DNA of 64,000 bases from Rhizobium sp. 9140 (GTDB lineage: Bacteria > Pseudomonadota > Alphaproteobacteria > Rhizobiales > Rhizobiaceae): the NCBI RefSeq assembly GCF_900067135.1, contig NZ_FJUR01000001.1:3227501-3291500 (forward strand), given 5' to 3'. Both the position numbers and the translations under genes were made by a program. Positions within the stretch are counted from its first letter, which is position 1; the number at the start of each line of letters is the position of its first letter. The notes under the pieces are model-generated. The model searched no databases and was not told the origin of the DNA. It saw only the letters and a program-made list of their open reading frames with translations. Shown here one piece after another: positions 51,327 through 58,898 of this stretch.

Positions 51327-52267
51327 TTCAGCTCAACGGCGATATCGGCGACATCAGGCGCCTTCGCGATCAGCCCCTCCTCCTGCATGAAGGCACCGAA
51401 CCGGGCGTAGCGGCCGGTATCGAGCGCAAAGGGGCGCTTGGCGAAGCGCGGCAGCGTGTCGAAGAAGGCGGTGCGGTTCAGCTCGTCGTCAAGGTTCGGA
51501 TAGGCCTTGGCAAACAGCGCCCAGGCCTCGTCAGGATGATTGGTGAGAAAGATCGAGGCCTCCTCGACGGCCGAGAGGAAGCGCGGCAGACGATCGTCGT
51601 TCGCGAGGTCGCGATGGGTGACGAAGACCAGTTCGTCATAGACGGGAATGCCATGCTCCTCCAGAAAGAAGGCCCGGCCGGGATGTCCTTCGAGCTTCAT
51701 CTGCGTCAGCTCGAAATTGCGATAACCGCCGATGGTCGCATCGACCGCGCCCGAGATCAGCGACGGCGACAGTGAAAAGTTGACATTGACGAGTTCGACA
51801 TCGCCCTTCGAAAGGCCTTCGGACGCCAGCATGCGCTCCAGCAGCACATCCTCGAAGCCCGAGACGGAATAACCGACCTTCCGGCCCTTCAGGTCCTTCA
51901 GGCTCTTAATCGGCCCGTCGGCCAGCACCGTCACCGTGTTCAGCGGCGTCTCCACCAGCGTGCCGAAGCGCACGAGCGGCAGGCCCGCTTCATGGTCGCG
52001 GTAGAGATTGGGCTGATAGTGGATGCCGATATCCGCCTGTTTTGCCGCCACGAGCCGTGGCACGACGGAAGGATCCGCCGGCGGCACGAGCGTGACGTCG
52101 AGCCCCGCTTTGGCGAAGAGGCCCTTTTCCTGCGCGATCACCATGGGCGCATGGTCCGGGTTGACGAACCATTCGAGCAGCACGGTCAGCTTGTCGGCGG
52201 CCTGCGCGGAGATGGTGGCGAAAAGGCTGGACAGGCCAAGCATCGTCGCGATGAGAAGACGGATCAT
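51323..52267 (-). CDS. thiY: ABC solute-binding protein, NMT1/THI5-like, thiamine precursor uptake
   Basis: 314 residues with signal peptide MIRLLIATMLGLSSLFATISAQA cleaved before ADKLTV. The mature protein begins LTVLLEWFVNPDHAPMVIA, like ThiY and other NMT1-family binding proteins that carry formylaminopyrimidine or related HMP precursors. Its position inside a TPP-riboswitch operon supports that role. GGAG precedes ATG 52267, which overlaps the thiX stop by four bases. Confidence 0.85.
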   Translation of the reverse strand: MIRLLIATMLGLSSLFATISAQAADKLTVLLEWFVNPDHAPMVIAQEKGLFAKAGLDVTLVPPADPSVVPRLVAAKQADIGIHYQPNLYRDHEAGLPLVRFGTLVETPLNTVTVLADGPIKSLKDLKGRKVGYSVSGFEDVLLERMLASEGLSKGDVELVNVNFSLSPSLISGAVDATIGGYRNFELTQMKLEGHPGRAFFLEEHGIPVYDELVFVTHRDLANDDRLPRFLSAVEEASIFLTNHPDEAWALFAKAYPNLDDELNRTAFFDTLPRFAKRPFALDTGRYARFGAFMQEEGLIAKAPDVADIAVELK

Positions 52268-53061
52268 TGAGATCTCCAGGATGAGACGGTTTGAAGGGTT
52301 CGACGTTCGGAATGCGAGCGGCCGCCCTCGCGCGCCCAGGGCGCAAGACGGGCGGTGAGCAGATCGACCAGCAGGCGCAGGAGCAGCGTCATGACGGCGA
52401 GCACGACCATGGCGGCGAATACGGTCGCGGTCTGCATGCGGGCATTGGCCTGCACCATGACGAAGCCGAGGCCGGCCGACGCGCCGACCCATTCGCCGAC
52501 CACGGCGCCGAGCGGCGCCAGAGGTGCGGCAACACGCAGGCCGGAAACGAGGCTCGGAAGCGCCAGCGGCGCACGCACGGACACCAGCGCCTGCCAGTGC
52601 GAGGCCTGCGTCAGGGACACGGCGTCCACGATGTCCCGCTCCGTGCGGTTCAGCCCGTCGGCAAAGGCGGAGGCGACGGGAAAGAAGATGATGAGCACGG
52701 TCATCGCGACCTTGGAGGCCATGCCGAAACCGAGCCAGACGACGAGAACAGGGGCCAGCACGAAGACCGGCAGCACCTGAAGGATGAGGATCGTCGGCCA
52801 GACGAACGGCCCGATGCGCGGGCTCGCCGCCAGCACGAACGCCGTTCCCGCCCCGAGCACAGCACCGGCCACGAGGCCGATGAGGATTTCCGACAGCGTG
52901 ACGAGGCTCTGGGCCAGCAGAAACGCCGACTGATCCCGGAACACCCTAGCGACCGCGAGCGGCGACGGCAGCAGATAGGCCGGCGGCGAAAACACGGCCG
53001 TTCCGGCTTGCCACAACAGAACCAGCGCGCCGAGCCCGAGCGCCGCATGAAAGGCGCGCAT
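52264..53061 (-). CDS. thiX: ABC transporter permease, ThiX-like
   Basis: 265 residues with six helices of the SsuC/TauC/ThiX permease family. Landmarks are YLLPSPLAVARVF near the N-terminus, the EAA loop DAVSLTQASHWQALVSVRAPLALPS and GEWVGASAGLGFVMVQA. ATG 53061 places the PSP motif at the usual distance; ATG 53127 and GTG 53184 are also in frame, and no clear ribosome-binding site decides between them. It is the first gene after the TPP riboswitch. The ThiZ ATPase normally needed is not encoded here. Confidence 0.8.
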   Translation of the reverse strand: MRAFHAALGLGALVLLWQAGTAVFSPPAYLLPSPLAVARVFRDQSAFLLAQSLVTLSEILIGLVAGAVLGAGTAFVLAASPRIGPFVWPTILILQVLPVFVLAPVLVVWLGFGMASKVAMTVLIIFFPVASAFADGLNRTERDIVDAVSLTQASHWQALVSVRAPLALPSLVSGLRVAAPLAPLGAVVGEWVGASAGLGFVMVQANARMQTATVFAAMVVLAVMTLLLRLLVDLLTARLAPWAREGGRSHSERRTLQTVSSWRSQ

Positions 53062-53188
53062 GGCTAGCAGCAGCGCATGCGCGGCGGGGAAAGCGGACGA
53101 ACAGCATACGGCATGTGCGATCTCCATACGTGGCGACGGAGATCCAGGCGAGCGGAGAAGAGAGAAAGGGCCGTGGGCGGACACCTGT

Positions 53189-53275
53189 TTCCGTTCCTAC
53201 GCCGGTATGACCCGGATCAGGTTCATAACGGTTCGGCTCTCGCCATCTCAGCCCTCGAAAGGACACCCGTCGGAA
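53189..53275 (-). promoter_or_regulatory. TPP (THI-box) riboswitch
   Basis: On the minus strand the conserved blocks appear in order: GGGTGTCC, GGGCTGAGAT, ATGAACCTGATCCGG and ACCGGCGTAGGAA. A five-base P1 stem closes them (TTCCG 53271-53275 with CGGAA 53189-53193). Thiamine pyrophosphate binding would repress the downstream thiX-thiY-thiM-thiE-thiD genes and, by overlap, the TRAP genes. Confidence 0.95.
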
Positions 53276-53283
53276 TGTCGCCA

Positions 53284-53312
53284 ACCTATGAAAATGCAGG
53301 TGTTTTTGTCAA
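53284..53312 (-). promoter_or_regulatory. putative thi operon promoter
   Basis: TTGACA on the minus strand (53307-53312) is followed after 17 bases by ATAGGT (53284-53289), a fair sigma-70 promoter just upstream of the riboswitch. The IS element begins 17 bases beyond the -35, leaving the promoter intact. Confidence 0.6.
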
Positions 53313-53320
53313 CACCCTTG

Positions 53321-53328
53321 CGCACGCG
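53321..53328. repeat. left target-site duplication of the IS21 element
   Basis: CGCACGCG immediately outside the left terminal repeat; the identical octamer follows the right terminal repeat at 55835-55842. Confidence 0.9.
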
Positions 53329-53356
53329 TGTCAACGGCGGAGTAAAATCCTGCCAC
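53329..53356. repeat. left terminal inverted repeat of the IS21 element
   Basis: Begins TGTCAACGGCGG and ends CCAC. It matches the complement of 55807-55834 at 19 of 28 positions, with the conserved core CGGCGG-N-G-N-AAAAT. Confidence 0.85.
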
Positions 53357-53460
53357 GCGGCGGCGCAAAAGTCGGCCACTTGTGGCGCGCGCATGAGACC
53401 GCCGGGAGGGCTTAGGCCCGAGCGGGGGTCTCATGCGCGCGTTGCGATTTTCGAAGGGCG

Positions 53461-54219
53461 TCAGCCGGCCTTTCGGGCGCGGCTTTGGGCGAGACGATAG
53501 CTGTCGCCGTTCATCTCGAGGATGCTGACGTGATGGGTGATGCGGTCGAGCAAAGCGCCGGTCAGGCGCTCGGACCCCAAGGTTTCCGTCCATTCGTCAA
53601 AAGGAAGGTTGCTGGTGATCAGGGTCGCGCCTCGCTCGTATCGTTGCGAGATCAGCTCGAACAGCAATTCCGCGCCGGTCTTTGACAGCGGCACGAAGCC
53701 CAGTTCATCGATGATCAACAGCTGGTAGGCGGCCATCTGCTTCTGGAACCGGATGAGACGCCGCTCGTCGCGCGCCTCCATCATCTCGCTGACCAGTGCG
53801 GCCGCTGTCGTGAACCCAACGGACAGGCCCTTCTGGCAGGCGGCCAGGCCGAGGCCGAGCGCCACATGGGTCTTGCCCGTGCCGCTGGGGCCGAGAGCGA
53901 TAACGTTCTCCCTGCGCTCGATCCATTCGCAGCGCGCCAGTTCCAGCACCTGCATCCTGTTCAGCTTTGGGATGGCGGCGAAGTCGAAACTGTCGAGGCT
54001 TTTGACGACCGGGAACCTGGCCGCCTTGATGCGACGCTCGACCTTGCGACGGTCCCGTTCGATCATCTCCCGCTCGGCAAGCCGGGTGAGGTATCCGACA
54101 TGATCGACGCCTTCGGTGGCGCACAGCCGGGCCAGCTTCTGGTACTCGCGCTGGAAACTCGGCAGCTTCAGGGTTTTGAGATAATGGGTGAGAAGGATCT
54201 CGGGTGCTTGGGTGTTCAT
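53461..54219 (-). CDS. istB: IS21-family helper ATPase IstB
   Basis: 252 residues of the IstB/DnaC-like AAA+ family. Walker A is GPSGTGKTH (110-118) and Walker B is LLIIDELGF. It forms an ATP-driven assembly that assists the transposase in target choice and strand transfer. ATG 54219 lies in an ATGA overlap with istA. Confidence 0.97.
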   Translation of the reverse strand: MNTQAPEILLTHYLKTLKLPSFQREYQKLARLCATEGVDHVGYLTRLAEREMIERDRRKVERRIKAARFPVVKSLDSFDFAAIPKLNRMQVLELARCEWIERRENVIALGPSGTGKTHVALGLGLAACQKGLSVGFTTAAALVSEMMEARDERRLIRFQKQMAAYQLLIIDELGFVPLSKTGAELLFELISQRYERGATLITSNLPFDEWTETLGSERLTGALLDRITHHVSILEMNGDSYRLAQSRARKAG

Positions 54220-55712
54220 GCGACTTCTCCCGCATCCGACGACAGGAGACGCATATACGCCTTCGCCGATGTCGTCTCGACCGTCGCCCTCGGCAAATAC
54301 GGGTAGATGGACAGGTCCAGTCTGGGCGGCCGGCGTTCCACCCGGCACAGGATCAGATGCTTGACGGCGTCAAAGCCAATGGCGCCAAGCTGGATCGCCT
54401 GCTTCACCGCCGCATGCAGATCGGCGAGTTCGAAGCTCTCCAGCAGGCGGAGGACCTGCACGTACTCACGCCGGCCGTGTTTGGCCATGCGGCCTTCCAT
54501 CAACCGGCGCAGCGTAGCGAACTCTTGCGGCAAGTCCCAGCCCTGGAGGGGCGCTGCCTGATCCAGCGAATTGATCTTCTGCTCGATCAGCGGCAGGTAA
54601 TGGACAGGATCGAAGACGACGTCTTCCCGTTCCCAGCACCGAGGATGGCGGGCGATGATCTCGCCACGGCCACCAATGACCACTTCGTTGACATAGCCGC
54701 GCACCCACACATCCTGATGGCCATAGGCGACCGGGACGGAATAGTCGTTGGTCTTGTAGCGCACCAGCGACTGCGCCGTCACCTTGGCACTTGCCTGGTC
54801 GCAGGCATCAAATGGCGAGGCTGGCAAGGCGCGCATGGCAGCCAGATCGCGCCGCAAGCGCTCGCCGATCGTCTCGCTCTCGCCGCGCAGCCTGTCGCGC
54901 TGGCGCTTCCGGCACTGCTCCTCCAGAAAGGTGTTGAACGCCTCCCATGTCGCAAACTGCGGGATCGGTACCATGAAGTTGCGCCGGGCATAGCCGACGA
55001 GACCCTCGACGTTCCCCTTGTCGTTGCCCTTGCCGGGACGGCCATAGCGATCCCGGATAAGGTAGTGGGACAGGAAGCCGCTGAACAACGTCGCGCGCTT
55101 GCGGGTGCCGTCAGGCAAAATCTTCGCCACCAGGCAACGGTCGTTGTCGTAGACGATCGATTGCGGCACGGCGCCGAAGAAAGCGAACGCATGGACATGG
55201 CCATCGACCCAGGCCTCGGCCACTGCCGCCGGATAGGCCCGCACGTAGCAGCCGTCGCTGTGCGGAAGGTCGAGCACGAAGAAATGCGCCTTCTGCTCGA
55301 CACCGCCGATGACCACCATCGCCTCACCGAAATCGGCCTGCGCATGGCCGGGCGGATGCGACAGCGGCACGAACACTTCCTGGCGGCGCTGATCCCGCTC
55401 GCGCATGTAATCCTTGATGATCGTATAGCCGCCAGTGAACCCGCATTCGTCTCGAAGCCGGTCAAACACCCGCTTGGCCGTATGGCGCTGCTTGCGCGGC
55501 ACTTGTCTGTCTTCGTCCAGCCAGTGATCGATCGTCGAGACAAACGCATCCAGCTTGGGCCGCCGGATCGGTGATTGTCGCTGATAGCCAGGTGGCGTCG
55601 AATAGGACAGCATCTTGGAAACGCTGTCGCGCGATATGTTGAAATGCTTTGCAGCCTGACGCCGGCTCATGCCTTCCGAGCAAGCCAGTCGAACCTTCAG
55701 ATATAATTCCAC
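54216..55712 (-). CDS. istA: IS21-family transposase IstA
   Basis: 498 residues. The N-terminal helix-turn-helix is MSRRQAAKHFNISRDSVSKML. The integrase core has the DDE triad Asp127 (HAQADFGEA), Asp189 (IVYDNDR) and Glu236 (KGNVEGLVG). A C-terminal Mu-transposase-like domain follows (SLVRYKTNDYSVPVAYG). Complete and open. Confidence 0.97.
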   Translation of the reverse strand: MELYLKVRLACSEGMSRRQAAKHFNISRDSVSKMLSYSTPPGYQRQSPIRRPKLDAFVSTIDHWLDEDRQVPRKQRHTAKRVFDRLRDECGFTGGYTIIKDYMRERDQRRQEVFVPLSHPPGHAQADFGEAMVVIGGVEQKAHFFVLDLPHSDGCYVRAYPAAVAEAWVDGHVHAFAFFGAVPQSIVYDNDRCLVAKILPDGTRKRATLFSGFLSHYLIRDRYGRPGKGNDKGNVEGLVGYARRNFMVPIPQFATWEAFNTFLEEQCRKRQRDRLRGESETIGERLRRDLAAMRALPASPFDACDQASAKVTAQSLVRYKTNDYSVPVAYGHQDVWVRGYVNEVVIGGRGEIIARHPRCWEREDVVFDPVHYLPLIEQKINSLDQAAPLQGWDLPQEFATLRRLMEGRMAKHGRREYVQVLRLLESFELADLHAAVKQAIQLGAIGFDAVKHLILCRVERRPPRLDLSIYPYLPRATVETTSAKAYMRLLSSDAGEVA

Positions 55713-55806
55713 GGTATAGATCCCCAGGCCCTCCTGCGCTCATTGCAGAAGAGAAATAGGTGGCCGACTTTTACGCCGCCCGAAGCGGGACAATCCCGCC
55801 GCTACC

Positions 55807-55834
55807 GTGGTCTAATTTTGCACCGCCGCTCTCA
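55807..55834. repeat. right terminal inverted repeat of the IS21 element
   Basis: On the minus strand begins TGAGAGCGGCGG and ends CCAC; partner of 53329-53356. The 125 bases between this end and the antitoxin gene hold no recognisable gene. Confidence 0.85.
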
Positions 55835-55842
55835 CGCACGCG
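55835..55842. repeat. right target-site duplication of the IS21 element
   Basis: CGCACGCG, identical to 53321-53328 at the other end. Confidence 0.9.
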
Positions 55843-55959
55843 ACTTTTGCGATACGGCTCATGCCTCTGAAAGGGTTAATTTTCAGCGCTGCGCGCTCTC
55901 GCCGCTCAGGCAGATCTGCACGTCGCGACACGTTCAGACGACAGAGTGATCGCCGTCCT

Positions 55960-56241
55960 CTATGCGGTAATCGAAACCTTCAGTCCAAGAGCCTTTACAA
56001 CACTGAACAGGGTCGAAAGCTTGGGATCGCCCTTTTCACTCAACGCCTTATACAGGGCTTCACGCGTAAGCCCGCTATCCCGGGCGACCGCTGACATACC
56101 CTTTGCACGGGCGATGTCGCCCAGAGCCACCGCCACAAATTTCGCATCACCTTCTTCAAGCGCAGCTTCAAGATAAGCAAGCCGCTGTTCATCGTTCTTA
56201 AGGTGGTCCTGAATATCGAACTTCATCGTTTCCACGGGCAT
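55960..56241 (-). CDS. antitoxin of a RelE/HigB-type module (putative addiction module antidote)
   Basis: 93 residues with a HTH of the Xre/HigA-like addiction antidote family: GMSAVARDSGLTREALYKALS and GDPKLSTLFSVVKALGLKV. It should bind both the toxin and the operator. ATG 56241 has GGAG ten bases upstream and lies two bases after the toxin stop, so toxin and antitoxin are co-translated with the toxin first, as in HigBA. Confidence 0.88.
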   Translation of the reverse strand: MPVETMKFDIQDHLKNDEQRLAYLEAALEEGDAKFVAVALGDIARAKGMSAVARDSGLTREALYKALSEKGDPKLSTLFSVVKALGLKVSITA

Positions 56242-56243
56242 GT

Positions 56244-56534
56244 TCAAATCTCCTTTGCCAGTTTTCTGGCTTCAACGATGTCCCGGCCCTGGCTCGATTT
56301 GTCGTCGCCATACAGGAGAATAACGACCTGACGGCCTTGTTGCACGAAATAGACGCGATAACCGGGACCGTAGGGAATCCGCAACTCGCTGATACCCTCG
56401 CCGACTGGCTTCACATCGCCGAAATTGCCGGTTTCAATCCTGCGAATGCGCATGACGATCCTTGCTACGGCATGGTGATCGCGAAGGTCGCCGACCCATT
56501 TTGCAAAGACAGCGGTCTGTCGGACTTCGATCAT
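56244..56534 (-). CDS. RelE/ParE-family toxin, HigB-like
   Basis: 96 residues of the RelE fold. MIEVRQTAVFAKWVGDLRD and GDVKPVGEGISELRI and GYRVYFVQQGRQVVILLYGDDKSSQ are typical of the HigB-type phage-derived Gp49-like group. The conserved basic and aromatic residues suggest mRNA interferase activity. ATG 56534 is chosen since it directly follows the operator; no ribosome-binding site is visible, so leaderless or weak initiation is likely. Confidence 0.88.
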   Translation of the reverse strand: MIEVRQTAVFAKWVGDLRDHHAVARIVMRIRRIETGNFGDVKPVGEGISELRIPYGPGYRVYFVQQGRQVVILLYGDDKSSQGRDIVEARKLAKEI

Positions 56535-56569
56535 CTGTAAACTGTAGTTAACAGCTCCGGTGCTGTCAA
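56535..56569 (-). promoter_or_regulatory. toxin-antitoxin promoter with palindromic operator
   Basis: On the minus strand TTGACA (56564-56569), 17 bases and TACAGT (56541-56546) form a promoter. An imperfect palindrome CTGTAAACT-GT-AGTTAACAG (56535-56554) covers the -10 and abuts the toxin start, a likely antitoxin operator. Confidence 0.7.
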
Positions 56570-56686
56570 TCATCGCTGCATCACGTGCGTTCATAAGGTG
56601 GTTCTTGCATAACCCATACGCGCCGCGATAGAGACGGCGGCGTGGGGCGACAGGCCGTGCGGCCCAAAACATCAAGGATGATCGAC

Positions 56687-57493
56687 ATGACGACGACGCA
56701 GACCCGACTGGAGAAGGCCGTTGCTGTGATCGAGGCGGCGATGGAGATGGCGCTCGGCTTCTTTGAGGCCCGCGCCACCATCGCCACGGGAAGCAAGGGT
56801 TTTCAGGATTTCGTGACCGAGGCCGACACGAGCGTCGAGCGGCTGGTGCGCGCGCGGCTGGCGGAGGCCTTTCCGGGCGAGGCTGTGGTCGGCGAGGAAA
56901 TGGGCGGGGTGGGCGGCGATGCCTACTGGATCATCGACCCGATCGACGGCACCGCGAACTTCCTGCGAGGCTCACCGCTCTGGGGCATTTCGCTCGGCCA
57001 TGTCACCAACGGCCGGCCGGATCTCGGCGTCGTCGCCATGCCGGTGTTCCGCGAAATCTATGCCGCAGCGGACGGCACGGGGCTGATGTGCAACGGCAAG
57101 CCTTTGGCGCGCATCGTGCCGTTCGAGGATGTGCGCGTGATGTCGCTGGGCGACGCTTCGCCGGACGAGGCCGAAGAGGTCGCGGCCCTCACCGTCGGCC
57201 TGCGCCATGCCGGCTGGGTCGTCCAGTCGATCCGCTCGACCTCCATCGGCCTGCTCTTTGCCGCGCGCGGCACCTATGATGGCCATCTGCAGATGTACAC
57301 GACGATGTGGGACATTGCCGGCGGCGCCGTCCTCGCCCGCGAGGCGGGGCTGGACGTGCGTATCGGCACGCGACCCGGCACGGATATCCCGTGGATCGCC
57401 GCCGGCACGACGGCGCTGATCGCCGACACCGAACCGCTCTGGCCGCACATCGCCGTCAATCTCGAGCGCCCTGATATCGTGGCCGCCGAATAG
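56687..57493 (+). CDS. inositol monophosphatase family protein
   Basis: 268 residues. Metal-binding motifs of the family are GEEMGG (Glu70, Glu71), DPIDGTANF (Asp84, Asp87) and MWDIAGG near residue 214. It hydrolyses a sugar or polyol phosphate with magnesium; substrates of such proteins include inositol 1-phosphate, histidinol phosphate and fructose 1,6-bisphosphate, and cannot be separated here. ATG 56687 has AAGGA nine bases upstream; ATG 56678 is an alternative. It converges on the amidase with a six-base gap. Confidence 0.9.
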   Translation: MTTTQTRLEKAVAVIEAAMEMALGFFEARATIATGSKGFQDFVTEADTSVERLVRARLAEAFPGEAVVGEEMGGVGGDAYWIIDPIDGTANFLRGSPLWGISLGHVTNGRPDLGVVAMPVFREIYAAADGTGLMCNGKPLARIVPFEDVRVMSLGDASPDEAEEVAALTVGLRHAGWVVQSIRSTSIGLLFAARGTYDGHLQMYTTMWDIAGGAVLAREAGLDVRIGTRPGTDIPWIAAGTTALIADTEPLWPHIAVNLERPDIVAAE

Positions 57494-57499
57494 AGCTGC

Positions 57500-58888
57500 T
57501 CAGCTTGAGCGCGGCCAGCGGCGGATCCCGCCCGTCAGGGTCTCGAACAGTTTTGACAGTTTCAGCACTGTAAGATCCGCAAAGCGCGGACCGACGATCT
57601 GCAGGCCGATCGGCATGCCGGAGGTGGAAAAGCCCGCATTGATCGACGCCGCAGGCTGTTCCGACATGTTCCACGGCACGGTGAAGGCGATGTGCTCGAA
57701 CGGCCGTTCCGGATCGTTCGTCGGCGAGGCCCAGTCGGCCGGGTAGGAGACGACCGGATTGGTGGGCGAGAGGACGGCATCCACCGTCGAGAAGAGCTTC
57801 GCCGCCGCCCTGCGCATCTCCATCGTCTGCCCGAAGCCTGCAACGGCCTGAACCCCGGTCACGTCGGCACCCTTTTCCGCCCAGGCATGGATATAGGGCA
57901 GGATCATTGCGCGGCGCTCGGCGGTCAGGCCCCGGATGTCGCCCCAGAACTTCGCTCGCCAGAAATGGTCGAGGCCGTCCAGCATCGCCCGCGTCATCAC
58001 CGGCCCGACCTCGATAATCTCGGCGCCCGCCGCCTCGAACTGCCGGGCGCCGGCGATGACGGCCGCCTTTACCTCCGGTTCGGCGTCCAGCCCGCAGCCA
58101 GCGTCCAGCATCAGGCCGATGCGCATGCCTCTGACGTCGATGTCGAGAGCCATCCAGTCGATGGCGTTCGGCGGCAGGCTCGTGGCATCGCGTTCGTCCG
58201 GGCGCGACAGCGTCGACATGGCGAAGGCCGCGTCCTCGACCGTCCGCGTCATCGGCCCGGCGCAACGGCCGACGTAATAGGGATCGATCGGTATACGGCC
58301 ATTGCTCGGCTTGAAGCCGAAGAGCCCCGTCCACCCGGCAGGCAGGCGAACCGATCCACCGATATCCGTGCCGATATGCAGCGGCCCGTAACCCGCGGCC
58401 CCGGCCGCGGCGGCACCCGCGCTCGATCCGCCGGGGTTCATGGCCGTATTCCACGGGTTGCGGCTCAAGGGGTGAAAACTCGACAGGCCGGAGGAGAGCA
58501 TGCCGTAGTCGGGACAGGTGGTCTTGGCGAAGATGACAGCGCCGTCCTCCCGCATCCGGGCCGCAACGGGAGAATCCGCCTCAGCGGGTTTCAGGACTGT
58601 CGCCGCCGTGCCGAGCGGCACGGGCGTACCCTTCGTGGCGATCAGCTCCTTCAGCGTCACGGGGATGCCGTCGAGCGGCCCCAGCGGCTCGGCCCTCAGC
58701 CAGCGCGCGGTGGACGCTGCCGCCTGAACGCGCGCCTCGTCCGGGTCATAGGCATAGAGCGCCGCCACGGCGGGCTCAAAGGCCGCGATCCGCGCCTCGA
58801 CGGCCAGCCAATATTCGGAAGGCGACAGAGAGTGATCCGCGAAACGGGCGCGCAGCTGCGGAATGGTGGTGTCGAGAAGCTCGGTCAT
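57500..58888 (-). CDS. amidase (amidase-signature family)
   Basis: 462 residues with the Ser-cisSer-Lys triad: Lys80 (VTLKELIATKG), Ser155 (NPGGSSAGAA) and Ser179 (GTDIGGSVRLPA). It hydrolyses a carboxamide in the cytoplasm. ATG 58888 lies ten bases after the ABC ATPase stop with GGAG between, so it is the last gene of the peptide-type importer operon. It may act on the imported compound. Confidence 0.9.
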   Translation of the reverse strand: MTELLDTTIPQLRARFADHSLSPSEYWLAVEARIAAFEPAVAALYAYDPDEARVQAAASTARWLRAEPLGPLDGIPVTLKELIATKGTPVPLGTAATVLKPAEADSPVAARMREDGAVIFAKTTCPDYGMLSSGLSSFHPLSRNPWNTAMNPGGSSAGAAAAGAAGYGPLHIGTDIGGSVRLPAGWTGLFGFKPSNGRIPIDPYYVGRCAGPMTRTVEDAAFAMSTLSRPDERDATSLPPNAIDWMALDIDVRGMRIGLMLDAGCGLDAEPEVKAAVIAGARQFEAAGAEIIEVGPVMTRAMLDGLDHFWRAKFWGDIRGLTAERRAMILPYIHAWAEKGADVTGVQAVAGFGQTMEMRRAAAKLFSTVDAVLSPTNPVVSYPADWASPTNDPERPFEHIAFTVPWNMSEQPAASINAGFSTSGMPIGLQIVGPRFADLTVLKLSKLFETLTGGIRRWPRSS

Positions 58889-58898
58889 ATCGTCTCCA

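Larger units (their letters stand above)
53329..55834. mobile_element. IS21-family insertion sequence, complete
   Basis: A 2506-bp element starting TGTCA and ending in CTCTCA with imperfect terminal inverted repeats, istA and istB overlapping by four bases on the minus strand, and an 8-bp target duplication CGCACGCG on each side (53321-53328 and 55835-55842). Both genes are open, so it may be active. A second, subterminal inverted repeat of 21 bp (53359-53379 and 55760-55780, one mismatch) fits the multiple transposase-binding repeats of IS21. Confidence 0.95.

Noticed and set aside
53190..53275. Possible cobalamin or SAM riboswitch
   Set aside because: The conserved CTGAGAT and ATGAACCTGATC blocks are diagnostic of the TPP type.
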